Part shown: piece after piece, positions 37,885-49,213 of the stretch
How positions within the stretch are numbered: the stretch's first letter is position 1
Layout: every line of letters starts with the position of its first letter
From: Siniperca chuatsi
Lineage: Eukaryota > Chordata > Actinopteri > Centrarchiformes > Sinipercidae
NCBI RefSeq assembly: GCF_020085105.1
Contig: NC_058045.1
Location: 10,549,833-10,613,832, forward strand
Direction of reading: 5' to 3'
Length of the DNA stretch: 64,000 nt
Translations under genes and position numbers: made by a program
The notes under the pieces: model-generated
What the model was told of the DNA's origin: nothing
What the model saw: the letters and a program-made list of their open reading frames with translations, nothing else
Databases searched by the model: none

Positions 37885-40274
37885 CTACTCTACATTTACT
37901 GTTATTGTCAGAGGACAGATTGACAGCGGGCTGGAGTTTTTCCCCTCATCATAAAATCCAGGGGAGAAGTAGGGGAAAATCCTCTCTGTAAATCTGTCTT
38001 TAAATGTGTGTATTGTTGTCAAATCAGCAGCGTTGATGAAGACCACCTTTCCTTTGACATAGTCCAGCTCCACAGTAATCCTCTCAGGCTTCTGCTTCAA
38101 CACAAGCTTGGTGCGAGGTGAGGTCTGAGCCCAGAACGAGTCTCCATTGCACAGGCCGATCACCCAGAAACCTTCAGTCGGGTTGAGGAAAACAACACTC
38201 TTCCTTTTGATGGACTCCTGGGCCACTCCAATGTACCAGTCTTTGCCTTGGCCCACCTCTACGGTCCAGCTGTGCTTTCCAGATGTGAAGCCTGTCGCTC
38301 CCAGCACACAAACACGGGTGGTGCAGCGTTCAGGGTTGTCAGGTAGGATCTGCTTATTGCTGTATTGTACACAGGTCAGCTCTTCAGAGAACTTTAAGTT
38401 GGACTGTGCCGTGTTTGGATCCAGAGTGATGGGAACTGCAAGTGTAAACAAAGTTCAGTACATTGAAAATACTTCACAGTAAACTTTGTTTTACATTGTC
38501 TGTTCACCCACAAAATGTGATGAAGTTAGCCATCTTCTTCCAAATTCCAAACTTCAGTGCTCCCAGATGCTTTGCAGTGTTAATCAGGATATCTCTGATA
38601 CACTCCGGCTCTTGAATGTTGCATTTGACCCTGAAACATGTTGAAATAATTACAACACTGTCTTATAGAGACAGTTAGTGCAATTTTTTTTATCAGATAG
38701 TGATTTATAAATACCTTTTCTTTGTCTGCTTGTAGTCCTTAAGTCACAGAAAGAAAGTGAAGAAATGCATCTCATTAAGAAAATATTAGGTGTGAAGTTA
38801 CCTGCTGATTGGGATTTAAATGTTGACCATTTAAATAAATTTGTGGTTTGGAGTCGGTATAGGTGTTACTCTTATCGAGGCTTAGAGAAATTGCCATAAT
38901 GTCGGGAAATAATGGCTGTAAATGTACCTGTAAAAATGGTAAATTGTTAGCTCTGAGGGCTTTCTCAATATCATTGATGGTGGACGAGAGGATTTTCATC
39001 TGGTCCTTGATGTTTTCCAGCTTCTCACACATCACCTGGGTCTTAACTTTCTCTTCCTGTTTGAGCACCTTCAGTCTTGTGTTTTCCTCCTCCCAAAGGA
39101 ACAGGTGTAGCTTCTCAAACTCCTCCTTAATCGTTTTCTCACTTTGATTAGCTTGGGTCTGTAATGTTGAGGGAGCTTGTTATTTGTTATCAGTAAACAA
39201 AAGGAATGTTTGTGTGCTGTGCTGAGGGACTTTTCTCTCTGGGCCGCAAGTGAAATTAACAAGTCACACTAAAGATTCAGCATTAAAATGTCAGTTAACA
39301 GTTAACCTCCGTAAATAGTGCAAGTAGAGGTACAACCAAGCTCATGTCATGTAATGATGGACACAATGAATGTAACTTTTACCTGAATATAGTTTTTTGT
39401 TTCTTCCCAGTGCTCCTTTGTTTTGTTCAGTATTGTGAGCTTTTTCCTCAAGGACTCCAGCATGTCTGAAATTTCTGTCTAAAACGTTCATAGAAGAAAA
39501 GTTAACATGAAACAGCTGAAACAGTTAATCAATTGACAGAAAATGAATTAGCAAATATCTTGATAATCAATTTGCTGCTTTTCTGTTTTATATAATTGTA
39601 AACAAAATTTCTTTAAATAAAAATTTGAAGATGTCACCTTGGACTCACTATTTTCTGACATTTTACAGTCTAAATGAAAAATTGATTAATTGAGAAAACT
39701 AGACATATTAATCAATTATGAAAATAAACGGTAGTTGCAGCCCTATATAGCCCATTCCACACCTAAAAAAAACACAGTAGCAACAAATCTTTGTTCTCAC
39801 AGATAACTGAATTCTGTGTTTCGTGTGTCGGAGTTTATGTACAGTAAATCCCAATGTTATTTCCCCAGTTTCTATTTTTACCTTTTTCTGTTGGGCCGCC
39901 TCCTCTACTGGGCAGCACTCGTGAACTTTATGCTGTTTTGATGTTTGGCAGATGAGACAGATGAGCTCTTCGTCATTCTGACAAAAAATCTTCAGCTTCT
40001 CGTTGTGAAGACAACAAAGTTCTTGATTCCTGCTGGTCCTGTGTGTTTGATATTCTTCTGCAGCTATCTTTAGTGCCAGATTAATAGGAGGCCTCCCATG
40101 GACAGACACAGTGCGACACACAGGACATTCTTGGCATCCTTTCCATTCCCAGAATTTCTGTAAACAAACTCTGCAAATATTGTGGCCGCATTTTAGGAGA
40201 ACAGGAAGGCAATAAATGTCAGAGCATTGAGGACAAAGTAAGTCCTCTTCATAGAGTGAACTTGTGTCTGCCAT
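37885..40274 (-). CDS. TRIM35-like E3 ubiquitin ligase (RING, B-box, coiled coil, B30.2/SPRY), complete, 470 aa
   Basis: Six coding exons on the minus strand: 40274-39882, 39478-39383, 39158-38928, 38737-38715 (23 nt), 38630-38512 and 38435-37885. The 393, 96, 231, 23, about 119 and 551 nt pattern is the standard layout of fish class-IV TRIMs. A C3HC4 RING (about 14-55; CPQC ... CGHNICRVC ... CPVC) is followed by a B-box 2 near 85-125, a coiled coil at about 132-245, and PRY-SPRY from about 288 with LDPNTA, WTVEVG and VELDYVKGKV. These proteins ubiquitinate targets, often in innate defence. The fish family is large and the exact orthologue cannot be given. The Met at 40274 was chosen over an in-frame one further upstream because RING proteins of this family begin close to the first zinc ligand. 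The donor of exon 5 is TTT T|GTGGGT, needed to keep the phase. Confidence 0.85.
39515..39742 (-). repeat. MITE family B copy, shortened
   Basis: It lies in intron 1 of the TRIM gene. The right end GTAGTTGCAGCCCTATA mirrors the family start GGGCTGCAACTA. GATAATCAATTTGCTGC and AATTGATTAATTGAG are also present. Confidence 0.7.
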
Positions 40275-40698
40275 CGTGGTTGAAGTGTTCCTGTAAAGTG
40301 AGGTTATGGGAAAACTTCCTTCCTGCTCTTTAGGTGTAGTTACTGTAGGCGGTACAACCCTGAACATGTGTTTGAAAGTTCTGGAAATGCTGGCAAACTA
40401 GTATGACTGGTTAAATACTCATCGAGTATTCCACATACTGTATTGAAACTGTCATCTGTTACTGTTATGTCATGGTATAACAGAAGATCAGTCTTTTCCA
40501 AATATGAGGATATGACTAGATGCAAATTAAGTTACAATGTATGAAAAAGGTCAAATGGTTGACCCCATTACCCTTCATAAGGAAAATGACAGTGATGGCT
40601 GGTCCCAGTGGCCTGATGGGAATCAAAGCAGCGAGGTAGCACTGTGAACTGCAGTTGGTTTGAAAATGAAAACAAAAATAATTTAAAAACGGACACAC

Positions 40699-40729
<31 letters not shown>

Positions 40730-42902
40730 GTCAATAGCAGCACTAAGATGACAGAAGAGTAACACTTATATTCCCTTTCAGTGCAGTTTATTTTCCACAA
40801 TGAAATGTTTCCATATTCAACACCGTAACGTGGTTTGACTCAATGCATAAATATATTAACAATGCATTTTAGTCAGACTCTAAATCATTGAAATCATGGT
40901 TTTATCAACAATAATGTCTAGAAAAACATAACAATTCTACATGTATTTAAATGTTAATACTGCAATAATCCTCTGAAGAGAGCAAAGCTTAGAGGCAAAA
41001 ACAGAGGTAGTTTAAACCGTTAAAGATGAGTGGCTGTACTGTCAATAAAAAGTGTAGATAATGTAAAACTCTTGTAAAGCACAGATATTGACTGTACTAC
41101 AAGTAAACAGACAGTGAATCAACATTATTTTGGATGCAGGGACCTCAAACAAGAACCAGGTGCTGTTCAGAAGTAAGGTCGAGTAGTGATGTGAGAAATG
41201 TAAGTGCTTGTGCAGTGAAAGTAAATGTGTTGGTCTCTCTCTTCTTATGCTGTCAACATACTCACATGTTGTATGGAGAGAGAAAATAAAATACTTCATA
41301 TTTTAAAGCTACAGTACTGTGTGTATTCCTCAAGTTTGATGAAATAAGTTTGTCACCTTTAATTTATCAAAAAGGGTTAATAGTATTTGTTAAAATGATT
41401 TTGTCTTCACAATACCAGGCATTTAACCTATTTTTACCATACAACTGAACTTGTGTTCAAGTGTCACATCAATGTTTTAAAAGGGAACTTTTTGTAAACT
41501 ACAGTCTTACTATACAGAAATGTAGTAGAAAGAGCTTACAGTGTCTGAGGAAAACCTACTGTATATGAACAGCCTGGTTTAAGCCAAGGTGATTTTGATT
41601 GATATATGGCTTTTTTCCCCAAGTCACAATATGTCTAAAATAAATTTAACAAATATATAAGGAATATTAATAATAAAAGCCACTGAAATATTAATAAATA
41701 CTATATTGAACTATTCTGAAATAAGTAAATACACAGTTAGATGGATACATCATTTGATGTAATCCAACTTTGTTGCTTGGCATTGTAAATAAAACATGCA
41801 ACAATAACTGATGTTGCATTATCTCTCTTAAAATCACTTTAAAAATACAATGCCTTTGCAATTAAATAATCTAAGCGATTTTACCAGTGAACTAATATTT
41901 ACATACAACTACAAATATGAAAACACTACTTTAAATCATTCTGCATGTATTGTAAGTGTGTGATTGGTCAGAAGATCCTTTCCCAATAGGTTTCCTTCTC
42001 AACAATATTTGACCTTAAATTGCAACAATATTATGTTGATGTCAGACTTGAAAGTAAAACATTCCCAGAAGTGGACAGAAAAGGAATTTCTATGAACACA
42101 ATGTGTGTTGATTCTGCTCCTTAATCTCAGTGAATAAGGAAAATAAAAGCTGCATGTACCAGTTTTGTAAAGACATACTAGTTTTTGAATGGTTAAGAGA
42201 CTTTTAGTTCATTTTAGGTTTTACAAAAAACCTCAAATAAATCAAACTTTCAAAACAAATTAACATGAGAATAGTATGTACATGAATACAATAATAAATA
42301 TACCATGTATGAAATCAGTTAAATTCAGAAATGGCTCTGTGTTCTGGTAAAAAAAACAACAAAAAAAAACCAACTGTTGAGTAAAGACCAAGAGGATGTT
42401 GTGTAAAAGTTAATATCAGAATATGAACAACAAACCCTGTGACTCAGATTACTGAGATATCACTGAAGATCATTTCATCTTGATTTGACTAAACAATTTT
42501 AATGCATAAAATAGCAAATACAAGTTATAAATGCTGTTTGGACAGTCCATATTCCTCTAGATTAAAATTCTGCAACAAATAGCCAGTCATCAGAGACAAT
42601 GTCAGTTCTTTCTTCTTCAGCTTGTATTGAATTGTAACACTGTCAGGTATACCACCTCAGTCAGCTGTAACTCACAGACTGTCTGATGTCTGTCAGTAAG
42701 ATGGATGCCTTGATTGTGTCCTCAGAGCCACACTCTGCGACACTCAGGGTTCAGTTCAGCATCCTCCGCGCAGAGCAGTGAATTATTACTCCTCAAACAT
42801 CTTCAGCACATCCTGAGGCTGCCTGCTTCTCTCAGATCAGTCAGGAGCCTGCGAGGCTTCGCGCTGTGTCTGCAGATCCAACGCACAAATGCAGTCTCAC
42901 AA
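40275..42902 (-). other. TRIM upstream region and probable long rapsn 3' UTR
   Basis: No coding exons are seen. Most of the stretch (about 40786-42902) is AT-rich and has no repeat I recognise, which suits a long rapsn 3' UTR. A TTTATT at about 40786-40791 (AATAAA on the minus strand) is a candidate end. The first few hundred bases next to 40274 must hold the TRIM promoter and 5' UTR. Confidence 0.4.
40699..40720 (+). repeat. (GT)n microsatellite
   Basis: A run of about 11 GT units, followed by an ATGT-type tail, between the TRIM and rapsn genes. Confidence 0.95.
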
Positions 42903-45900
42903 TCACACAAATCCAGGCTTCATGGAGGACTTGAAACATTTAGGACAACCCTTTGTCCCGTTTGTCTGCAGACACCTGAAAGGATAAACCAGCCGCGTGT
43001 CAACAGCTTTATCTGTCGGCCTATAAACGTGTAAAAATAAGGAAATACACAAAGTACGTCTTTAATAAAGTCTATATCAGCCAGGATACTTCTTTTGGAG
43101 GCAAAGTTATATGTGAAGAACATCAAAATCACAATCAACAATTTACGTGTCAAAAATAATAAATAGTACTCTGTGCTAGAACACTCACTTGAGATGGAAA
43201 ATGTGGGAACAGGGTAAGGCCTGCAGTTTTTGGTCCCTGTCCCCGATGGACTCTCCACACATGCCGCAGTAGAGCTCCAGCTCCTCGACACACTGCAGGA
43301 ACTTCACCACCTGCTCTCTGAGCTCCTCCTGCTGCCCCCGGCTTCGATAAATCCCTTCACGCAGGCAGTGTACCTTCAGTGTACACAGCTTAGGATATAT
43401 ATCAGAAAAAGGCCGTCAATGTGACATGTAGACTCTTTGCGTGTGTACGATAATACACGCTTGTATGAGTTATACAACTTGTGTGTGGGGCTGCAACTAA
43501 TGATTATTTTCTCAATTATTCGTTTTGTCTATAAAACGTCAGAAAATAGTCGAAGTTGATGTCTTCAAATGTCTTGTTTTATCTGACCAACAGTCAAAAA
43601 CCCAAAGATATTCAGTTTACAATCGTGTGACAAAGAAATCTTAGTGAAAATGGTTGGCATTTTTGCTTAACAAATGACTAAAACGATTATTTGATCATCA
43701 AAATAGTTGCAGATTAATTTTCTGTTGATCGACTTATCGATGGACTAATCGTTGCAGCTCTACCTCTGTGATTTGTCCTGTGTGAGGAACATCAGTTACC
43801 TTGTTTCCCATCCTATCTGCCAACTCCTGTGCTCGCTGCAAAGAATCAAGAGCCTGGAAAACAAACAGAGTGAGGGTGTGCCATAATTATCACGCAAGTA
43901 CTGACATTATACAATCATGTGAGTCATTTTGCAGGTGAGATTTATATATAATTATAGGTACCTTGTCAAATTCTTTCTGCAGAAGCCAACACTTTGCAAC
44001 TCCCAGGTAGACGTGTGCTTGTCCAAAACAGTTTCCAATCTCAGTCATGATACCCAGTGCAGACTCGTAGCGAGGGAATGCTTTCTAGATGAATGAGGAA
44101 TAACCAAATAAAGCTCACCATATAGATGCCAGAGCAATAAACAGTTAAGACAAAACTTTCTGTGAGAAAGCACAAAAATATATAAACCAAAGATCAAATC
44201 ATATCATTAAACCCAACAAGTCTGCACAAATGGTAGCACCTTACATCAGTGTCACGCCTGCAGCGGTGTATGTCTGCAAAGTTTAGTAAGCACAGAGCCT
44301 GCAGAGGACGGTCCCCATGCTGCAGAGCAATCTTCATCGATTCCTGTTGAAGTGCAAGACAGAGGTTTTAGAGGAGAGAGGAGTCTGTCTGACCCCCTCA
44401 CCTGTGATACCAAAGCTTTGCTGAAATCTAATGATGGGAAATTATGGAAAATAATTTTGGATTGTTTGGAAATGATAGAAAATTGGACTTTCAAGTTAGT
44501 CAGGTTTATTATCAGCAGATACATTTAAATTAAATGGCAGTATTAAACTCTACAGTACCATAATGTAAAATATGCTTTCTTTTTATGGATGCAAATATTT
44601 CATAGGGTACATTTAATTAAAAAAACAAACATTCTTTGGATGAGAGCATTTAGCAGAGAATATGTGAATCCTGCAACGGCTGCATTTTAATTAACTACTT
44701 TTACAAATGGCGTGCAGTTTTTTCATTTAGCAGTTTCAATATCAGTATATTTTCAAATAAACCAGACTGAGAAGTGATGCAGAACATTTGTTGTTGTTTC
44801 ACCCTTAGGACTCCTCTTGTATTCTGGTATTCTAAATATTTGTCTATGTGCGTTTGGCAAATGTAATAAATCTGAAATGCATCCTGCTGTCTTGTTACTA
44901 TACTTTTGTACTCCAAGGCAATGACATCAAGTTATTTTTCACCCTCAGTACATAATTAGAACACAGGGAAGACTAAAGCCACCCTCTTCCTTAACACTTT
45001 AAACCAGCGCCTCGTGAGCATATTTTTGTCGAGGTCTAAGGCCTCGTACAACAGAACAACTGGCGCTTGCACCTGTCAGCAGCACAACATCTACTGTATC
45101 TGCAGCTCCGACATCAGAACAGCCAGAGGCATCAGAGGACAGCAACTTTGTGAGGAAACAAAAACTGTGACATTCTCCACAAGTTATACAAGTTTGTCTT
45201 TGTGGGATGAATCCTGTCTCTGAGGACAGTCATCGTGTGTTGGACGGTTATAAAACAATACCTCACAGCACTCCATGGCGTCTGGGAGGCGCTCCAGTTT
45301 CCTGTAGGCGACCGACATGTGGTACTGGCTCATGGCTCGATACTTGAGGCTCCAACCCTTGCCGTAGTCATTGACGAGCTCGGCTGCTTTGCAGGGGAAG
45401 AACAGGGCTTTCTCATAGTCCTGTTGGCAGAGGTTATTGATGAGTAAGACCTCTGATGTCCAGTTATTGCCCACAAATGGCATTATCTTAGTCAAACGTC
45501 CTATTTAGATACTACTGACATGGACTTTTTGGTTTGTAATTCCCTTCCTACAACAATTCAACCTTTGACAGTATTTAAACAGAGAATGTTTTAGAAAATG
45601 AGTATATTTAATATATGTCTCCACTATTATTAACAGGCATATTATATGTTTTCTTTCAAAAAACAACGTGACATATGAGTGCATTCTTCAAACGCCATCA
45701 TCACAATCCCATTGAAACCAATCCTCTCTGGGAAGCCGAGGGATTACTCTTACAAATCTGTGATGTCAAGGGTACTACATAAGCCCCCTGCAGCCAGCCT
45801 ACTCACTCCACCCACCCTTGTATTACAATGCCCAGTATAATATGAGCTAACCATTGATGTTGTTTGCTTGGATGCTCTGCAGTGTTATCATACTCTGCAA

Positions 45901-47372
45901 ATATGTTGGCAACATCAGTATTGATTGCGCAATCAAGTCACACGTGCAATCCGATGAATGTTTTTCCCAAATAAAATACCTGAGAAATCTGCAACCATAA
46001 AACTATTTTAGTTTCTTATTCAGACTCCATGTCTATAATATCTCATACAAGAATAATTTTTAAAGAAATTTAGTCAAAAGTTATAACAATCAAATCTCAT
46101 TTATTTTATAAAAAGTACCTTAAGCTGGACATAGATGTTTCCCAGACTGCAGCAGACTCTGCACTCCAGCATCTTGTCATCATTGTTGTGTGCGTAGCGC
46201 AGGGCCTTCTCATAGCTCTCCAAAGCTTTCTGGAAGACACTGAGGCCTAGGAAGGCGTTGCCCATGCTAAGACATACCTGGCCGTTGAGCTGCAGGCTGA
46301 CAGTGGTACCCTGCATGTTTAAGCAGGTCTTACAGTAGGACACGGTTTTCTGGAAGTCGCACAGCTTCTCGTTGCTGCGCGCCAAGTTCAGGTAGCCCTC
46401 TGTCAGGTAGTCTGGGTCCTCCATTTCTCTGGCCGTGTCGATTTGATCTAGAGCGTACTGCAAAGAGAGTGTAAGGTGATGGAAATCTTGAAAATTGTGA
46501 ATAATAAGATGGATGTTAGTCTTAATATTCATATTCAATATTCACAGTCTTTATATGATACATGTATTCAGAGATATAAGGCCTCTACTTTATAAAGTCC
46601 TCATTAAAGCCGGGTGAAAGAGAGTGGGTGCTGCTTGAGAAAAGATGATCATGTCAACAAGACACCCACACTGATACTCGGGTTGCAGGGCACTTATTTA
46701 CTCTGCATCGTGTGGAAGCCACAAATTAACCCATGCCTCTCAAGATCACTGTAAATGGAACCAAGACGGTGACCTGTGACCTCTTCTTATTCAACAACCA
46801 CTTGGACATTGTAGAAATGTTAAAATGCTACTACAGCATGAACTGTACCAGTCCCGAGCAGACATGATGATAAAAATACAAAATATGATCACACAGTATT
46901 AGAAATGTGAGAAATGTCTTAACATGAATGATCTAAACCAAATGACAACATTTGGTTTAGATCATTCCTACTCTAAACAACACAGCTGTTTAGAGTAGGA
47001 ATATTAATAAAGAAAAACTTTCATACAAGGAAAAAGTCACATTGCCTAGATACATATTTTCCCAAAATTAAACCTTGAAATAAAGAGTATACTCATCGGT
47101 ATACACTGATTATAGGTTACTTGGTTAACTAAATTGTATTAAGTTATTGTATGTAGCATACTGGTCTTTGGGAGGCTTACCTTGAGCATATCTTTATATT
47201 TTCCCATTTCTGAGTGAGCTGTGATCAGGCACCCCAACACCCGAAACTTCCCTCCAGGATCTGAGGTCTTCTCCAGCACTTTCGTCCAGACATGCAGGGC
47301 TTTGTCTGTCTGATTGGACTGATACAACTTCAGGCCCTTCTCTATCTGCTGCTTGGTTTGGTCCTGGCCCAT
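42903..47372 (-). CDS. rapsn: Rapsyn, acetylcholine receptor clustering protein, complete, 412 aa
   Basis: Eight coding exons on the minus strand: 47372-47181, 46457-46119, 45420-45262, 44343-44245, 44084-43962, 43853-43800, 43388-43189 and 42975-42903. The total gives 412 residues, the same as human RAPSN. The start [14 protein letters not shown] keeps the myristoylated Gly2. About seven TPR repeats fill residues 6-320. The C-terminus carries the RING-like zinc module CGMCGES ... [12 protein letters not shown] ... GCPKC and ends SSMKPGFV. Rapsyn sits under the muscle postsynaptic membrane, clusters nicotinic acetylcholine receptors, and is reported to have E3 ligase activity. Blocks such as [24 protein letters not shown] are almost unchanged from human. 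Upstream in-frame Met codons in exon 1 were rejected because Gly2 is required at the N-terminus. Confidence 0.95.
43488..43762 (+). repeat. MITE family B copy, well preserved
   Basis: It begins GGGCTGCAACTAATGATT and ends ATCGTTGCAGCTCTA, with ATCATCAAAATAGTTGCAG near the right end. About 275 bp, in the rapsn intron between coding exons 6 and 7. Confidence 0.9.
46926..47002. repeat. two overlapping perfect hairpins in a rapsn intron
   Basis: Arms 46926-46944 and 46949-46967 are perfect 19-bp inverted repeats around a 4-base loop. Arms 46964-46979 and 46987-47002 are perfect 16-bp inverted repeats around a 7-base loop. The right arm of the first and the left arm of the second share four bases. 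Confidence 0.85.
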
Positions 47373-49213
47373 CTCTGGTGCAAGACGCCTCATAAAAATA
47401 TTCATTCGTTTAGGCCATGCAATTTCAGTGAGGCACCAAGAAAGTAGATCCTTGCCATGCACAGTACAACTCCAAAGAAGATCCCTTGAAGACAATCCTC
47501 TGAGAGGTCGGTGCCAGAAGGCCTACCAGATCCCGCTCTCTCAGCTCCGGCTGTGCTGAGATGGAGAGGAAACTGGATCCACCGAAGTAAAACGGCAACA
47601 CACCAACACCATTATCGCCAGTCGCTTCGTGGAGAGCCGGAAAAATACCTTCCCCATTTAACCCTGCAATGATCCCCTCTCACCATCAAGGGTTCAAAAA
47701 ATTCTCCCTCAGATTTCCGTTTCAAAAATGCCACAGAAACACGTTTCCCGGCGGAGTGCTAGCAGCGGTATCCCAGAATATCTACTCCCTCCACACCCCA
47801 GCGAAAGGAATTCTCAGCACCCCTGTGTCCAACCCCCTCCACCTTCCTCCTACTGCTGGCGCTACAGCAGATGGCCTTGTCACTCTAGACCATGTGTCCC
47901 TTCAGGAATTCTGTCCTGCCCTCAGCAAGCAGCCCCAAGGTCACTACAGCTCCTAGCAATCTACCTTCACACTAACCCTCACTCATCGACCAAACATTGG
48001 ACTGCACATTTTTACATCGTAAACCTCTGGAGCATTAAAACCACACATCCACAAACAGATCTCACCAGCCTCTCACATGTGGGACTGTGAGCTGTGATAT
48101 GGGGGCTATAAACAGCTTTATTGCCCAACATGAAGGGACTGCATGTCAGATGGTGCCCGTAGTGGCCGTCAGTTCCTACTGGGAGTTCTTATGGAAGCGC
48201 ATATGTGCCCCCAGAAACCCCCACCCCTCATCTTGGCGTCAGCAACTGATGCTTAGAATAGTTCACAAAGTCTGACATGTTACTGGGCTTGGATTTCAGC
48301 TGCACAGCCTCCAGCAACACATCAATGGGATCAAAGTTTTGGCCTCTCTATAGTAGCTTTCTCTCCTTCAACTCCCCTTTTCCGCCCCAAGGACAAAACA
48401 GGCACCTTTACCTTTACCTCGCCATTCACATGCATTCCCAATACAAAGATAAAGACTGTTAGGAGTCATGTCATCTGTTGAGGTGATGCTTTCAATAGCT
48501 ACACAGCAACAAAGTGCACTACTAAACGCATCGCTGTATAATTGCAAGAATGAAAGATCCTAAATCCCTAGTAATAAACATAGTATTAATAGTAAGAGAC
48601 AGTTAATGCATAATGGCTACAGGGCCATAAATATCAAAACAAACAGTGACAGCTCGTAGCTACAGCGATATATTTGACATTTCTGTTAACAGTTTAACTT
48701 GAAAATGTACATTGTACATCAAAAAATACAATCTTAAGACAAGAAACTGTGAAAAATTGAAAAGTTAGAAAACCTTGTCTGTTATCATGTTTATGCACAT
48801 TTGACTTAGTCTACAATATCATGATACACTTATTCACATACAATATACTGAGGGATGTTTTATATTCAGTAAAGGTTTATACACTGAAGTTGTTCATGCG
48901 TGTCAATAAACAAGCAGTGCACAGGAAACAATGTCAGTTTACAGCATCACAACTAATTGTTTGACATCTCAGCTAAGGGATCCACAATGAGACACACTGG
49001 AATACAAGCAAGTGACACACCGCGCTGAACTGCTTCTACTGGTCTGGTGGTGAAGTCAGAAAGGAATGAGTGACACAGAAACCAGCTGAGTAAATACATT
49101 TAGAGCAGGTCTCCTCACAGGATGTCTGAACAGTGAAGTCATGGTAAGTTATCCAGCAGTCTTCCCTGATTCTCTGTGGCGACTGTGTGGACCACAGTGT
49201 GAACATCCAAACT
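47373..49213 (-). other. rapsn upstream region and kbtbd4 3' UTR
   Basis: No supported coding exon. The part from 47540 to about 48450 is unusually C-rich on the plus strand, with several moderate open frames of low-complexity composition and no family match. It probably holds the rapsn 5' UTR and promoter; CAGATG E-box words occur near 47867 and 48151. The stretch next to 49213 is the kbtbd4 3' UTR. Confidence 0.4.

Noticed and set aside
38505-38512. GG|GTGAAC as donor of TRIM exon 5
   Set aside because: Wrong phase for the SPRY exon. TTT T|GTGGGT, five bases upstream, gives the family-like FPITLDPNTA junction.
47728-48090. 120-codon plus-strand frame rich in Pro/Ser, plus an overlapping 95-codon frame
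   Set aside because: Composition follows the local C-rich sequence. There are no domain words and no plausible splice partners. It is more likely rapsn 5' flank.
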